Origin: Luteimonas gilva
GTDB lineage: Bacteria > Pseudomonadota > Gammaproteobacteria > Xanthomonadales > Xanthomonadaceae
Reading direction: 5' to 3'
Assembly: GCF_005239095.1 (NCBI RefSeq)
Contig: NZ_SZUA01000003.1
Location: forward strand, 372,001-436,000
Length of the DNA: 64,000 bases
A program made the translations under genes and the position numbers. Below the pieces are notes generated by a model, which did no database searches, was not told the DNA's origin, and saw only the letters and a program-made list of their open reading frames with translations. This document shows positions 53,750-62,870 of the stretch, one piece after another (position 1 is the stretch's first letter; each line of letters starts with the position of its first letter).

Positions 53750-54598
53750 TCAGTGCCGCCGGTGCGCCTTGGCCAACGCGTCGCCGTGACGCGCCTCCAG
53801 CCAGAACTTCAAAACCAAAGTGACCAACGCCAATCCCGTCAGCAACGACGCCGCCGCGAACGCCGCCGTGCTGTCGAATTCGTTGTAGAGGATCTCGATG
53901 TGCAGCGGCAAGGTATTGGTCAGCCCGCGGATGTGCCCGGACACCACCGAAACGGCGCCGAATTCGCCCATCGCGCGCGCGCCGCACAGCAGCACGCCGT
54001 ACAGCAGGCCCCATTTGATATTGGGCAGGGTGACCCGGCGGAACATGGTCCAAGCGCCTGCGCCGAGCGAACGCGCGGCCAGTTCTTCGTCGCTGCCTTG
54101 TTGCTGCATCAGCGGGATCAATTCGCGCACCACGAACGGGAAAGTGATGAACAGCGTCGCCAACACGATGCCGGGGCGCGCAAACAGGATCTTGACGTCG
54201 TATTGCGCCAGCAAAGGCGCGAACCAGCCGTTGGAGCCGAACAGCAGCACCAGGCACAGGCCAGCGACCACCGGCGAGACCGCGAACGGCAAGTCGATCA
54301 GCGCCAACAGCAACTGCTTGCCGCGGAATTCGAAGCGGGTCAGCGCCCAGGCCGCGAGCAGGCCGAAGACGGCATTGACCGGGATCACGATCGCGGCGGT
54401 GAACAGCGTCAATTTCAGCGCCGACACCGCATCCGGCGTGGTCAGCGCGGCGAGCCAGGTGCGGAAGCCGTCGCCGAACGCGGCGCCGAGCACCATCAGC
54501 AGCGGCATCACCACCAGCAACGCCATCGCCAGCACGGCGAGCGCGATCAGCAGCCAGCGCAGCCACGCGGGGCCTTGCAGTTCGTCGCGCTCAGTCAC
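53750..54598 (-). CDS. cysW: CysW, sulfate ABC transporter permease
   Basis: A 282-residue inner-membrane permease with six helices and the EAA-type loop [22 protein letters not shown] near residue 175. [15 protein letters not shown] is a CysW hallmark. The start is GTG 54598, overlapping the cysT stop by eight bases and preceded by GGGAG. A frame open to ATG 54643 would intrude into cysT. Confidence 0.93.
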   Translation of the reverse strand: MTERDELQGPAWLRWLLIALAVLAMALLVVMPLLMVLGAAFGDGFRTWLAALTTPDAVSALKLTLFTAAIVIPVNAVFGLLAAWALTRFEFRGKQLLLALIDLPFAVSPVVAGLCLVLLFGSNGWFAPLLAQYDVKILFARPGIVLATLFITFPFVVRELIPLMQQQGSDEELAARSLGAGAWTMFRRVTLPNIKWGLLYGVLLCGARAMGEFGAVSVVSGHIRGLTNTLPLHIEILYNEFDSTAAFAAASLLTGLALVTLVLKFWLEARHGDALAKAHRRH

Positions 54599-55454
54599 GG
54601 CCGCGCTCCCGGCGTTCGTGCGCGAACAGCGAGGGGATCGCATTGATCGCCAGCAAGCAGACGAACGATGCCGCCAGCAGCAGTGCGGCGATCGCGATCG
54701 CGCCGTTGTAGTCGTATTCCTCCAGCCGGATGGTGATCAGCAGCGGCGCGATCTCGGTCTTGTAAGGCAGGTTGCCGGCGATGAAGATCACCGAGCCGTA
54801 TTCGCCCAAACCGCGCGCGAAAGCCAGCGAGAAGCCGGTCAGCAGCGCCGGCAGCAATTCCGGCAGTACCACGCGGCGCAAGGTGGTGAAGCGCGATGCG
54901 CCAAGCGAAGCCGCGGCCTCTTCCTGCTCGCGGCCCAGCGCTTCGAGCACCGGCTGCACGGTGCGCACGGCGAACGGCAGGCCGATGAAGATCAAGGCGA
55001 TCACGATGCCGGCGGGCGCGTAGGCGATCTTCAATCCCATCGGCTCCAGCCAACGCCCGACCCAGCCGTTGGCCGAGTAGATCGCGGTCAATGCGATGCC
55101 GGCGACGGCGGTGGGCAACGCGAACGGTAAGTCCACCAAAGCGTCCAGCAAACGGCGGCCGGGGAAGCGGTAGCGCACGATCACCCAGGCCACCAGCGCG
55201 CCTACGACGGACGCGAACACGGCCGCGAAAAACGCCGCGCTGAAACTCAGCTTCAGCGACGCCTGCACGCGCGGATCCTGGATCGCACGCAGCCAGCCTT
55301 CCGCGCCCAGCCCTGCGGCTTTGATCGTCAGCGCGGCGAGCGGCAGCAGCACGACGAGGCTGAGCCAAGCCAGGCCCAATCCGAGGCTGAGGCCGAAGCC
55401 GGGCAGCGGTCGGCGCCAGCGCAAGGTCGGCAGTGGCAGCGTGGCGGCGTTCAT
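54591..55454 (-). CDS. cysT: CysT (CysU), sulfate ABC transporter permease
   Basis: A 287-residue six-helix permease. The EAA loop is E-E-A-A-A-S-L-G-A-S-R-F-T-T-L-R-R-V-V-L-P-E. F-A-R-G-L-G-E-Y-G-S-V-I-F-I-A-G-N-L-P-Y is the CysT signature. It pairs with CysW to form the membrane channel driven by CysA. The sulfate-binding protein gene lies 31 bases upstream. Confidence 0.94.
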   Translation of the reverse strand: MNAATLPLPTLRWRRPLPGFGLSLGLGLAWLSLVVLLPLAALTIKAAGLGAEGWLRAIQDPRVQASLKLSFSAAFFAAVFASVVGALVAWVIVRYRFPGRRLLDALVDLPFALPTAVAGIALTAIYSANGWVGRWLEPMGLKIAYAPAGIVIALIFIGLPFAVRTVQPVLEALGREQEEAAASLGASRFTTLRRVVLPELLPALLTGFSLAFARGLGEYGSVIFIAGNLPYKTEIAPLLITIRLEEYDYNGAIAIAALLLAASFVCLLAINAIPSLFAHERRERGRD

Positions 55455-55485
55455 CGGTCGCTGTCGGCTTTCCGCTTTTCAGCCG

Positions 55486-56484
55486 TCACTTCGGCCGATA
55501 GATCTTGTCGAAGAATCCGCCGTCGGCGAAATGCTCCGCCTGCGCCTTCTTCCACCCGCCGAACGCGCCGTCGATGGTCACCTGCTTCACTTGCGGGAAG
55601 CGCGACAACTCCGCGGCCGGCACCTTGTCCGGTTCGGCAGGGCGGTAGAAATGCTTGGCCGCCAAACGCTGCCCTTCCGGCGAGTACAGGAAGCGCAGAT
55701 AAGCCTCGGCTTGCTTGCGCGTACCGTGCTTGGCCACGTTCTTGTCGACCCAGGCGACCGGCGGTTCGGCCTTGATGCTCAGGCTGGGCACGACGATCTC
55801 GAATTTGCCGCGGCTGGCCGGTTCGGCCAGCGCAAGCAGCGCTTCGTTCTCCCAAGCGATCAATACGTCGCCGATGCCGCGTTCGACGAACGTCGTGGTC
55901 GAGCCGCGCGCGCCGGTGTCCAGCACGGGCACGTTCTGGAACAGCTGGGTCATGTAGCCGACGACCTTGTCGGCCTGGCGGTATTGCTGCGAGGCCCAGG
56001 TCCAAGCCGCCAAATAGTTCCAGCGCGCGCCGCCGGAGGTTTTCGGATTGGGCGTGATCACCGCCACGCCCGGCTTGGCCAGATCGCCCCAGTCGCGGAT
56101 CTGTTTCGGGTTGCCCTTGCGCACCAGGAACACGATGGTCGACGTGTAGGGCGCGCTGTTGTGCGGCAAGCGGCCCTGCCAATCGGCCGGCAGCAGTTTG
56201 CCGTTGTTGGCGATCGCATCGATGTCCGCGGCCAGGGCCAAGGTCACCACGTCCGCTTCCAAGCCGTCGATCACCGAACGCGCCTGTTTGCCCGAGCCGC
56301 CGTGCGACGTGCGGATCTTCAGCGTTTCGCCGGTTTGCCGTTTCCATTCCGCGGCGAATTTTTCGTTGACTTCGGCGTACAGCTCGCGGGTCGGATCGTA
56401 GGAAACGTTGAGCAGTTCGGCGTCCTTGGCGACGGCGCTGCCGGCCGCCAGCGTCAAGCCCAACAGTAATGCGAAAGTTTTCAT
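55486..56484 (-). CDS. sbp: periplasmic sulfate-binding protein
   Basis: A 332-residue periplasmic binding protein. Signal peptide ending S-A-V-A-K. The family start is [13 protein letters not shown]. Then [40 protein letters not shown] and [11 protein letters not shown] follow, as in Sbp and CysP. Whether sulfate or thiosulfate is preferred is not decidable. GCGAGGACCCCC precedes ATG 56484. Confidence 0.93.
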   Translation of the reverse strand: MKTFALLLGLTLAAGSAVAKDAELLNVSYDPTRELYAEVNEKFAAEWKRQTGETLKIRTSHGGSGKQARSVIDGLEADVVTLALAADIDAIANNGKLLPADWQGRLPHNSAPYTSTIVFLVRKGNPKQIRDWGDLAKPGVAVITPNPKTSGGARWNYLAAWTWASQQYRQADKVVGYMTQLFQNVPVLDTGARGSTTTFVERGIGDVLIAWENEALLALAEPASRGKFEIVVPSLSIKAEPPVAWVDKNVAKHGTRKQAEAYLRFLYSPEGQRLAAKHFYRPAEPDKVPAAELSRFPQVKQVTIDGAFGGWKKAQAEHFADGGFFDKIYRPK

Positions 56485-56500
56485 GGGGGTCCTCGCCTGA

Positions 56501-57934
56501 TCAGAAGGAAAACTGCGCACGGGTGAAGAAGGCCTTTTCGTCCTCGCGATCCGCGCCGCGAGGCGCGCCGCCCTCGAATGCGGTCTGCGTATAGTTCGCC
56601 ACCAATTTCAGGTTGCCGGTCAGGTACCAGTTCAAGCCCAGGCCCCAACTGCTGGCTTCGGAAGCGGCGACGGCCGGATCGGCGAAGCGCGGGAAAGCGC
56701 GATCGTCGATGTCCAGGCGGCCGTAGCGCGCGACCAATTCCAACGCGCCCCAGCCTGCACTACCCAACGTAAAAGGTTGGTTAGGCTTGATCACGCCCCT
56801 GTAGCCGGCGTCCTCGCCGGTCAACACCCAGCCCGCGGTGAGTTGCCAGGCGCGATGGTCCAGATCGGCGCGCGCGCCGGCCAACAGCACTTCTTGTTTG
56901 GAGGCGATGTATTCGCCCAACAGGCCGAACGCGTTGCGGTAGTAATAGGCCTGCGGCGACCAGCGGCTGCGATCGCCGTCGGCGACGACCGCGCTGCGGT
57001 AGTTGAAGAACTGGACTTGCCCCGGCGTGCGGTAGCGCGGCAGGAAGTTGTTGCCGCTGCCGTGCGTTTCGCCGTGGCTGGCGGCGATGCCGAAACCCAA
57101 ACCGGACAAGGCGCCGGCGCTGTTCTTCCAAGGTTCGGCGAATACGCGGCCGGCGAATTCGAAGTCGTTGTCGGGATTGGCGGCGATCGCGTCGCGGCCG
57201 TCGGGCGTGCCGTTGTAGGCGCCCAGCGCATAGCTCAGGCGCGATTGCGCCAATTCGCCCTGCAACTGCACGCCGATATCGCGGCCCGGCGCCAATTCGC
57301 CCGGAAAGCCGAGCTCCACCATCGCCAGCGCGCTGCTGGACTGCAGCCGCTCCAAGCTTACCGGCGTCTTGGTTTTGCCGATGCGCAGCGTGGCGCGCGG
57401 ATCGAAGCGCAGATCGAGGTAAGCGTCGTTGAGCGTGGCGCTGTCGCCGGCCAATTGCGCGTTCAAGCGGAACCCGATCAGCTTGCCCCAGCTGCCTTCG
57501 ATCGTCGGCTCGACCCGGCGGAACAGGAACGTATCGCTCTGCGGAGACTGCTCGTCGCCGATGAAAAAGCGCCCGTCGGCCTGCACCAGCGCCTTGAACT
57601 TCACTTCGACATCGCCCGGCGGCGGCGATTTCACCGACAAGCCCTTTTCGGCGCTGAGCGCGACCGTCGGCGTCGCGGCCGCCTTCGTGGCGGCTTCTTC
57701 GGCTTGCAGTTCCAGTTTGCGTTCGATGATGCGCAGGCGCTGGTCGAGATCGGCCAGGCCGTTGTCGTCGAGCGAGGCGGCGGGAGCGGCCGTGCCGAGC
57801 CTTTGCTCGATGGCCTGCAGCCGGCGCGCGATGTCTTGCAGGTTCGGTTGCGTGGTTTGCGCGTGCGCGGCCGGCAACGCCGAAGCGAGCGCGATGGCGG
57901 CGACCAGGCGCGATCGCTGGATAGGGAAGGGCAT
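56501..57934 (-). CDS. OprP/OprO-like anion-selective porin in the sulfate operon
   Basis: A 477-residue outer-membrane porin of the phosphate-selective O/P family. Signal peptide ending A-H-A-Q. A coiled-coil trimerisation segment (about residues 30-85, [15 protein letters not shown]) leads the 16-strand barrel, which contains [10 protein letters not shown]...[15 protein letters not shown]. The last residue is phenylalanine. Its place 16 bases ahead of the sulfate-binding protein gene suggests it admits sulfate rather than phosphate. Confidence 0.88.
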   Translation of the reverse strand: MPFPIQRSRLVAAIALASALPAAHAQTTQPNLQDIARRLQAIEQRLGTAAPAASLDDNGLADLDQRLRIIERKLELQAEEAATKAAATPTVALSAEKGLSVKSPPPGDVEVKFKALVQADGRFFIGDEQSPQSDTFLFRRVEPTIEGSWGKLIGFRLNAQLAGDSATLNDAYLDLRFDPRATLRIGKTKTPVSLERLQSSSALAMVELGFPGELAPGRDIGVQLQGELAQSRLSYALGAYNGTPDGRDAIAANPDNDFEFAGRVFAEPWKNSAGALSGLGFGIAASHGETHGSGNNFLPRYRTPGQVQFFNYRSAVVADGDRSRWSPQAYYYRNAFGLLGEYIASKQEVLLAGARADLDHRAWQLTAGWVLTGEDAGYRGVIKPNQPFTLGSAGWGALELVARYGRLDIDDRAFPRFADPAVAASEASSWGLGLNWYLTGNLKLVANYTQTAFEGGAPRGADREDEKAFFTRAQFSF

Positions 57935-58104
57935 GCGGAATCCTGTGGAGAAGTAAGGCTTGAGGCGGCGACAGGCGCTAAGCGGTAGCGCCGAAGCGGC
58001 GGATCAGCTTCGCCGAAGCGCCGTGGACATAGGATCAACGCGCCGACATCGCGTGCCGATACGGGTAGAGCGCAAGAGGCGTCGCATCGTCTTCGTCGCC
58101 CGGT

Positions 58105-59082
58105 TCAGGCCACGGCCCGGCGCGCGTCCAGCGCATCCAGCCACTCGTCGTCCGATCCTTCGTTGACCCCTTCGAACAAGAAGGTCGAAAGATAGCGTTC
58201 GCCGGTGTCCGGAAGCGTCGCCAACAATACCGATCCCGGCGGCGCGCGTTCGGCGACCTGCAAGGCCGCGGCGACGGTGGCGCCGGCGGAAATGCCGACG
58301 AACAAGCCTTCTTCCGCGGCCAGGCGGCGCGCCGTGTCGCGGGCCAGCACGTCGTCGATCGGCAGGATTTCGTCGGCGACGCTGCGATCGAGCACGGCGG
58401 GGACGAAATCGGGCGTCCAGCCCTGGATCTTGTGCGGTTGCCATTCCTTGCCGCTCAGCAGCGAAGCGCCGGCGGGTTCGGAGGTGACGATGCGCACCTC
58501 GGGCCGCGCGACTTTCAACACTTGGCCGACGCCGGTCAGGGTGCCGCCCGTGCCCCAGCCGCTGACGAAATAGTCCAGCCGCGCGCCGGCGAAATCGCGC
58601 AGGATTTCCGCGGCGGTCGTCTGCCGGTGATAGGCGGGGTTGGCGGGATTCTCGAACTGGCGAGCGAGGAACCAGCCGTGCTGCTTCGCCAAAGCTTCGG
58701 CCTTGCGCACCATGCCGGTGCCGCGTTCGGCGGCCGGCGTGAGGATCACTTTCGCGCCGTAGGCGCGCATCAGCTTGCGGCGTTCGATCGAGAAGGTTTC
58801 GGTCATCACCGCGACGAAGGGATAGCCGCGCGCCGCCGCTACGAGCGCCAGCGCGACGCCGGTGTTGCCCGACGTGGCTTCGACGATGGTCTGGCCGGGC
58901 TTCAGCGCTCCGCTGCGTTCGGCGTCGAGCACGATCGCCAGCGCCAGGCGGTCCTTGACGGAGCCGCCGGGATTGAACGATTCGACTTTCGCGTACAGCG
59001 AAACGTGCTTGGGCGGCAGCCGATGCAGCTTGACGATGGGCGTGCGGCCGATGGTGTCGAGGATGCTGTCGTAAAGGGCCAT
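58105..59082 (-). CDS. cysK: CysK, cysteine synthase (O-acetylserine sulfhydrylase)
   Basis: A 325-residue PLP enzyme that makes cysteine from O-acetylserine and sulfide. The PLP lysine is K43 in N-P-G-G-S-V-K-D-R. The substrate loop is T-S-G-N-T-G near residue 70. The glycine-rich phosphate loop is S-G-W-G-T-G-G-T-L-T-G. The CysK-type F-V-G-I-S-A-G-A lies near the end. It has the length of CysK. It is separated from the porin gene by 170 bases and from cysG by a repeat-bearing 204 bases. Confidence 0.94.
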   Translation of the reverse strand: MALYDSILDTIGRTPIVKLHRLPPKHVSLYAKVESFNPGGSVKDRLALAIVLDAERSGALKPGQTIVEATSGNTGVALALVAAARGYPFVAVMTETFSIERRKLMRAYGAKVILTPAAERGTGMVRKAEALAKQHGWFLARQFENPANPAYHRQTTAAEILRDFAGARLDYFVSGWGTGGTLTGVGQVLKVARPEVRIVTSEPAGASLLSGKEWQPHKIQGWTPDFVPAVLDRSVADEILPIDDVLARDTARRLAAEEGLFVGISAGATVAAALQVAERAPPGSVLLATLPDTGERYLSTFLFEGVNEGSDDEWLDALDARRAVA

Positions 59083-59109
59083 GGGGGAGCCTCGGAGGCG
59101 GGTTTTAGG

Positions 59110-59270
59110 CGGTCATTCACCGCGAAGGCGGGAATCCGGTGACTTTGCTTCGAGCCCTCTCCCGCTTGCGGGAGAGGGTTGGGTGAGGGCCTGGGAATCG
59201 ACGAGCAGTCTCGCTTTAAAGGCGAAAAGTCGCCAGGTTCCCGCTTCCTTGGGAATGACGACATCGTTGC
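59110..59270. repeat. two nested dispersed repeats between cysG and cysK
   Basis: GTCATTCACCGCGAAGGCGG (59112) is mirrored by TTCCCGCTTCCTTGGGAATGAC (59238-59260). Between them lies CCCTCTCCCGC-TT-GCGGGAGAGGG (59155-59178). Both belong to dispersed families found elsewhere in the window. Confidence 0.65.
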
Positions 59271-59286
59271 GGATGCTTCGCGGTCT

Positions 59287-60738
59287 TCATGCGGCTTCCT
59301 CCAAGAGTGGCGCATGCGGCAAAATTGTCAGCGGCGCTTCGCCGTACCAATGCAATTCGCCCGCCAACGCCGCCACCTCGCCGACGATCAACAACGCCGG
59401 CGACGCTACTCCGTGAATCCGCGCGCGCTCGGCCAATTCCGACAAGGGGCCGACGACCACGCGCTGCTCCGCCCGCGACCCGTTCTCGATCAAGGCGAAC
59501 GGCGTATCCGCGGCGCGGCCGTGCGCGATCAACTGCGACTGCAGCGTCTCCAGCATCGCCACGCCCATGTAGACGGCCAGCGTCTGCCGCTCTTGCGTCA
59601 GCGAACGCCAATCCACCTCGTCCAGCGAATCCTTGTGGTGCGCCGTGACCAAGCGCAGCGACTGCGCGAGCTTGCGATGGGTCAGCGGAATGCCCGCATA
59701 CGCCGCGCAGGCCAGCGCCGCCGTGACGCCGGGCACGACCTCGTAAGCGATGCCTTGCGCGCGCAGCGCCTGCAATTCCTCGCCGCCGCGGCCGAATACG
59801 AAAGGATCGCCGCCCTTCAACCGGACCACGCGTTTGCCCGCGCGCGCGTGCTCGATCATCAGCGCGTGGATGCGGTGTTGCGGAACGCCGCCGCCGCCGG
59901 CGCGCTTGCCGACGTCGATCCGTTCCGCATCGCGCCGGGCGAGGCGCAGCACTTCGTCGCTGGCCAAATGGTCGTGGAGAATCACATCCGCTTCGTTCAG
60001 CGCGCGCAGGCCGCGCAGGGTCAGCAGTCCGGGATCGCCCGGACCGGCGCCGACCAGCACGACCGATCCGGCGTTGTCCGGGCGCGCGTCGCGCGCGAGC
60101 AGAGCGTCGAATTCCTGTTGCGCGCGGCGCGGCCGGCGTTGGCGCAATAAAGCGGGAATGCGGCCGCCGAGCAAACGTTCGAAGAAACGGCGCCGCCGGG
60201 CGATGTCGGGGAAACGCGCGCGGATGCGTTCGCGTTCGCGCGAGAGCAGTTCGGCGAGCGCACCCAGCGAGTCGTCGAACTGCGCTTCCAGCGTTTCGCG
60301 CAGATGCCGCGCCAGCATCGGCGCGCCGCCGCCGCTGGAGATGGCGATCTGCACGGGCCCGCGTTCGACCCGCGCCGGCACTTGGAACGCCGACGATTCG
60401 GCGTCGTCGACCACGTTCACCCAAACCCGTCTCGCTTCGCCGGCCGCGGCGACGGCGCGGTTGACCGCCGCATCGTCGGTCGCGGCGATCGCCAGCCAAG
60501 CATCGTCGAGCCAGGCGGGATCGAACGCGCCTTCGCGATGTTCGATGCGGCCTGCTTCGGCCCAGCGCGCCAATTCCGGTTCCAGCCGGATCGCGCCGAC
60601 CCGGACCCGGGCCCCCGCTTCGAGCAGCGCTTGCGCCTTGCGTTTGGCGACCGCGCCGCCGCCGACGACCAAAGCCAGCCGGCCGCGCAGGTCGGCGAAC
60701 AGCGGGTAGAGCGGCGGCGAAGGGGAAGAAGGGGCCAT
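59287..60738 (-). CDS. cysG: CysG, multifunctional siroheme synthase
   Basis: A 483-residue fusion. The N-terminal part (1-215) is precorrin-2 dehydrogenase/ferrochelatase with [11 protein letters not shown] and [12 protein letters not shown]. The C-terminal part is uroporphyrinogen-III C-methyltransferase with [33 protein letters not shown] and V-V-P-G-V-T-A-A. It makes siroheme, the cofactor of the sulfite reductase encoded at the right edge. Divergent from cysB. Confidence 0.95.
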   Translation of the reverse strand: MAPSSPSPPLYPLFADLRGRLALVVGGGAVAKRKAQALLEAGARVRVGAIRLEPELARWAEAGRIEHREGAFDPAWLDDAWLAIAATDDAAVNRAVAAAGEARRVWVNVVDDAESSAFQVPARVERGPVQIAISSGGGAPMLARHLRETLEAQFDDSLGALAELLSRERERIRARFPDIARRRRFFERLLGGRIPALLRQRRPRRAQQEFDALLARDARPDNAGSVVLVGAGPGDPGLLTLRGLRALNEADVILHDHLASDEVLRLARRDAERIDVGKRAGGGGVPQHRIHALMIEHARAGKRVVRLKGGDPFVFGRGGEELQALRAQGIAYEVVPGVTAALACAAYAGIPLTHRKLAQSLRLVTAHHKDSLDEVDWRSLTQERQTLAVYMGVAMLETLQSQLIAHGRAADTPFALIENGSRAEQRVVVGPLSELAERARIHGVASPALLIVGEVAALAGELHWYGEAPLTILPHAPLLEEAA

Positions 60739-60794
60739 GCGACGACGCTAAGCGCGCGGCATCGGCCGGGGGAAATGGTGCCCCCGCCTGTGCA

Positions 60795-60811
60795 TATGCC
60801 GTTTGGGCATA
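60795..60811. promoter_or_regulatory. TATGCC-N5-GGCATA dyad
   Basis: An inverted repeat in the leader of cysG, 57 bases upstream of its start. A GGGGG/CCCCC hairpin (60769-60785) lies between it and the gene. Confidence 0.35.
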
Positions 60812-60860
60812 AGCGGCGCCGGGCTGGACAAGCGCCGCGGCGGGGGGTATGTTCATCCCT

Positions 60861-60880
60861 ATATCAAGATGAAGCGATAT
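60861..60880. promoter_or_regulatory. candidate CysB site between cysG and cysB
   Basis: ATATC-N10-GATAT is an AT-rich LysR-type dyad in the 246-bp divergent region, 104 bases before cysB. Binding by CysB is inferred from the neighbourhood. Confidence 0.45.
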
Positions 60881-60984
60881 TAAAGCTATGACCCGGTCCG
60901 GCCATTCGAAACCGATGTGTTGTCGCGGCGCGCACCACGCACGCTGTTCCGCATCGTTTTCGCTTTCGCCAGGACACCGCCGTC

Positions 60985-61971
60985 ATGACGCTCACTCAAC
61001 TTCGCTATCTCGTCGCCATCGCTGATTCCGGCCTCAACATCACGCTCGCCGCCGAGCGCGTCCACGCCACCCAGCCGGGACTTTCCAAACAACTGAAGCA
61101 ATTGGAAGACGAACTCGGCTTCCAGCTGTTCGTGCGCAAAGGGCGCAGCCTGGAGGACATCGCGCCGGCCGGGCAGCGCGTGCTGAGCCACGCGCGGCGG
61201 ATCCTGCACGAAGCCGGCAACATCCGCGCCTACGCCGCCAACGAACGCGGCGAGCACGCCGGCCGCTTGGTGTTGGCGACCACGCATACGCAGGCGCGCT
61301 ACGTGCTGCCGCCGCTGATCGCGGCGATCAAGCGCGAATTCCCGCAGGTCAGCGTCGATCTGCAGGCCGCGGCCGACGGCGAAGTGCTGCAAAGATTGGG
61401 GCGCGGTGACGCCGACCTGGCCCTGATCAGCACCGCCGGCGCCGAACCGCCCGGTGGCGTGGCGGTGCCGCTGTTCCGCTGGCGGCGGGTGCTGCTGGTG
61501 CCGCGCGAACATGCCTTGGCCGCGCTCGGACGCGCGCCGACCTTGATCGAACTCGCCTCGCATCCGCTGATCAGCTACGAATCCTCGAACCAGCCCGATT
61601 CGTCCTTACAACGCAGCTTCGCCGCCGAAGGCGTGCAACCGCAGGTGGCGATGACCGCCCGCGACGCCAATCTGATCAAGACCTACGTGCGCGCCGGCTT
61701 GGGTGCGGGCTTGTTGGCGGAGATGGCGTACGGCGCGCGCGAAGACGCGGATCTGGAGATGCTGCCCGCGCCGGCGGCGCTGCCCGAATGCACCACGTGG
61801 GCGGTGATCCCGCGCGGCAGAGTGCTGCGCGAGTACGCGATGGCGTTGCTGCACGGATTGGCGCCGCAATTGGACCGGCGCGATCTGCGTCGCGTGCTGG
61901 AAGGCAATCAGGAACCGCAGTGGCCGACGGCGCCGACTTGGGCCGAACTGAGTCAGCCGATTACAGTGTAA
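60985..61971 (+). CDS. cysB: CysB-like LysR regulator of sulfur assimilation
   Basis: A 328-residue LysR-type activator. The winged helix is at the N-terminus (M-T-L-T-Q-L-R-Y-L-V-A-I-A-D-S-G-L-N-I-T-L-A-A-E-R-V-H-A-T-Q-P-G-L-S-K-Q). The effector domain has T-T-H-T-Q-A-R-Y-V-L-P, D-L-A-L-I-S-T and Y-E-S-S-N-Q-P-D-S-S-L. T-T-H-T-Q-A-R-Y is the CysB/Cbl motif that contacts sulfate or N-acetylserine. It lies among the genes it is known to control and converges with cysH. Confidence 0.93.
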   Translation: MTLTQLRYLVAIADSGLNITLAAERVHATQPGLSKQLKQLEDELGFQLFVRKGRSLEDIAPAGQRVLSHARRILHEAGNIRAYAANERGEHAGRLVLATTHTQARYVLPPLIAAIKREFPQVSVDLQAAADGEVLQRLGRGDADLALISTAGAEPPGGVAVPLFRWRRVLLVPREHALAALGRAPTLIELASHPLISYESSNQPDSSLQRSFAAEGVQPQVAMTARDANLIKTYVRAGLGAGLLAEMAYGAREDADLEMLPAPAALPECTTWAVIPRGRVLREYAMALLHGLAPQLDRRDLRRVLEGNQEPQWPTAPTWAELSQPITV

Positions 61972-61979
61972 TGCTTCTT

Positions 61980-62124
61980 CCTCTCCCCTTGCGGGAGAGG
62001 ATGCCCGAAGGGCAGGAGAGGGGAACGAGCGGAGCGAGTGCTTTGTGCTGCTGTTCTTTCCGCCAAAAGCCGAACCCTCTCCCTGGCGCTTCGCGCCTGT
62101 CCCTCTCCCGTAAAGGGAGAGGGA
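61980..62124. repeat. paired CTCTCCC hairpin repeats between cysB and cysH
   Basis: CCTCTCCCC-TT-GCGGGAGAGG, GCCC-GAA-GGGC and, further on, GGCGC-TTC-GCGCC and CCCTCTCCCG-TAAA-GGGAGAGGG, arranged head to head. They fill the space between convergent genes. Confidence 0.65.
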
Positions 62125-62132
62125 CAAAAGCG

Positions 62133-62870
62133 TCACGCAGCCACCCCATCGTCGAAATGCAACCCGCACTCGCGCTTCAAACCGAAGAAGCGCGTTTCTT
62201 CTTCTCCCATGCCCGGTTCCAGCCGGCGCGTGGTGTGCACGTCGCCGATGGAGACGTAGCCGTCGTGCCAGAGCGGGTGATAGGGCAGGTCGTGCTTCTG
62301 CAGGTAATTCCACACGTCTCGATCGCTCCAATCCGCCAGCGGGTGCAACTTCCAGCGGCCGTCGCGCAATTCCAGGAAATCGATGCCGGCACGGGTGCGC
62401 GCCTGGCTGCGGCGCAAGCCGGCGATCCAGGTGCGCACGCCCAGTTCGCGCAGCGCGCGCTGCATCGGCTCGACCTTGCGCAGGCGGTTGTAGCGGTCGA
62501 TGCCTTCCACGCCCTGTTCCCAAATCCGTCCCAGCCGCGCTTCCATCCAAGCGATGCCGATCTGCGGGCGATACACCTTCAGGTTGAGTTTGAGTTTTTC
62601 GTTCAAGGCGTCGACGAAGCGGTAGGTTTCCGGAAACAAATAACCGGTATCGATCAGGATCACCGGCATGTCCGGCTGTTGGCGCGTCGTCAAATGCAGC
62701 GCCACCGCGGACTGCGCCCCGAAGCTGGACGACAGCGCGTGCTGTCCCGCCGTGTTCTCCAGCGCCCAGGCCACGCGCTCCTCGGCGCTGCGTTCGCCGA
62801 GCCAGCGGTTGAGTTCGGCCAGCGCCTGTTCGGATTCGGCGGCGGCGATCGGGTCGGGCGGGGCGGTCAT
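62133..62870 (-). CDS. cysH: CysH, phosphoadenylyl-sulfate reductase
   Basis: A 245-residue thioredoxin-dependent PAPS reductase producing sulfite. The PAPS-binding elements [18 protein letters not shown] and G-L-R-R-S-Q-A-R-T are present. The catalytic cysteine is in the C-terminal E-C-G-L-H. The CC...CC iron-sulfur motif of APS reductases is absent, so it is of the E. coli PAPS type. The start ATG 62870 overlaps the cysI stop by four bases. Confidence 0.95.
   Translation of the reverse strand: MTAPPDPIAAAESEQALAELNRWLGERSAEERVAWALENTAGQHALSSSFGAQSAVALHLTTRQQPDMPVILIDTGYLFPETYRFVDALNEKLKLNLKVYRPQIGIAWMEARLGRIWEQGVEGIDRYNRLRKVEPMQRALRELGVRTWIAGLRRSQARTRAGIDFLELRDGRWKLHPLADWSDRDVWNYLQKHDLPYHPLWHDGYVSIGDVHTTRRLEPGMGEEETRFFGLKRECGLHFDDGVAA

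Noticed and set aside
62133-62870. APS reductase with iron-sulfur cluster
   Set aside because: The paired-cysteine cluster motifs are absent. Only the catalytic E-C-G-L-H cysteine is present, so it is a PAPS reductase.
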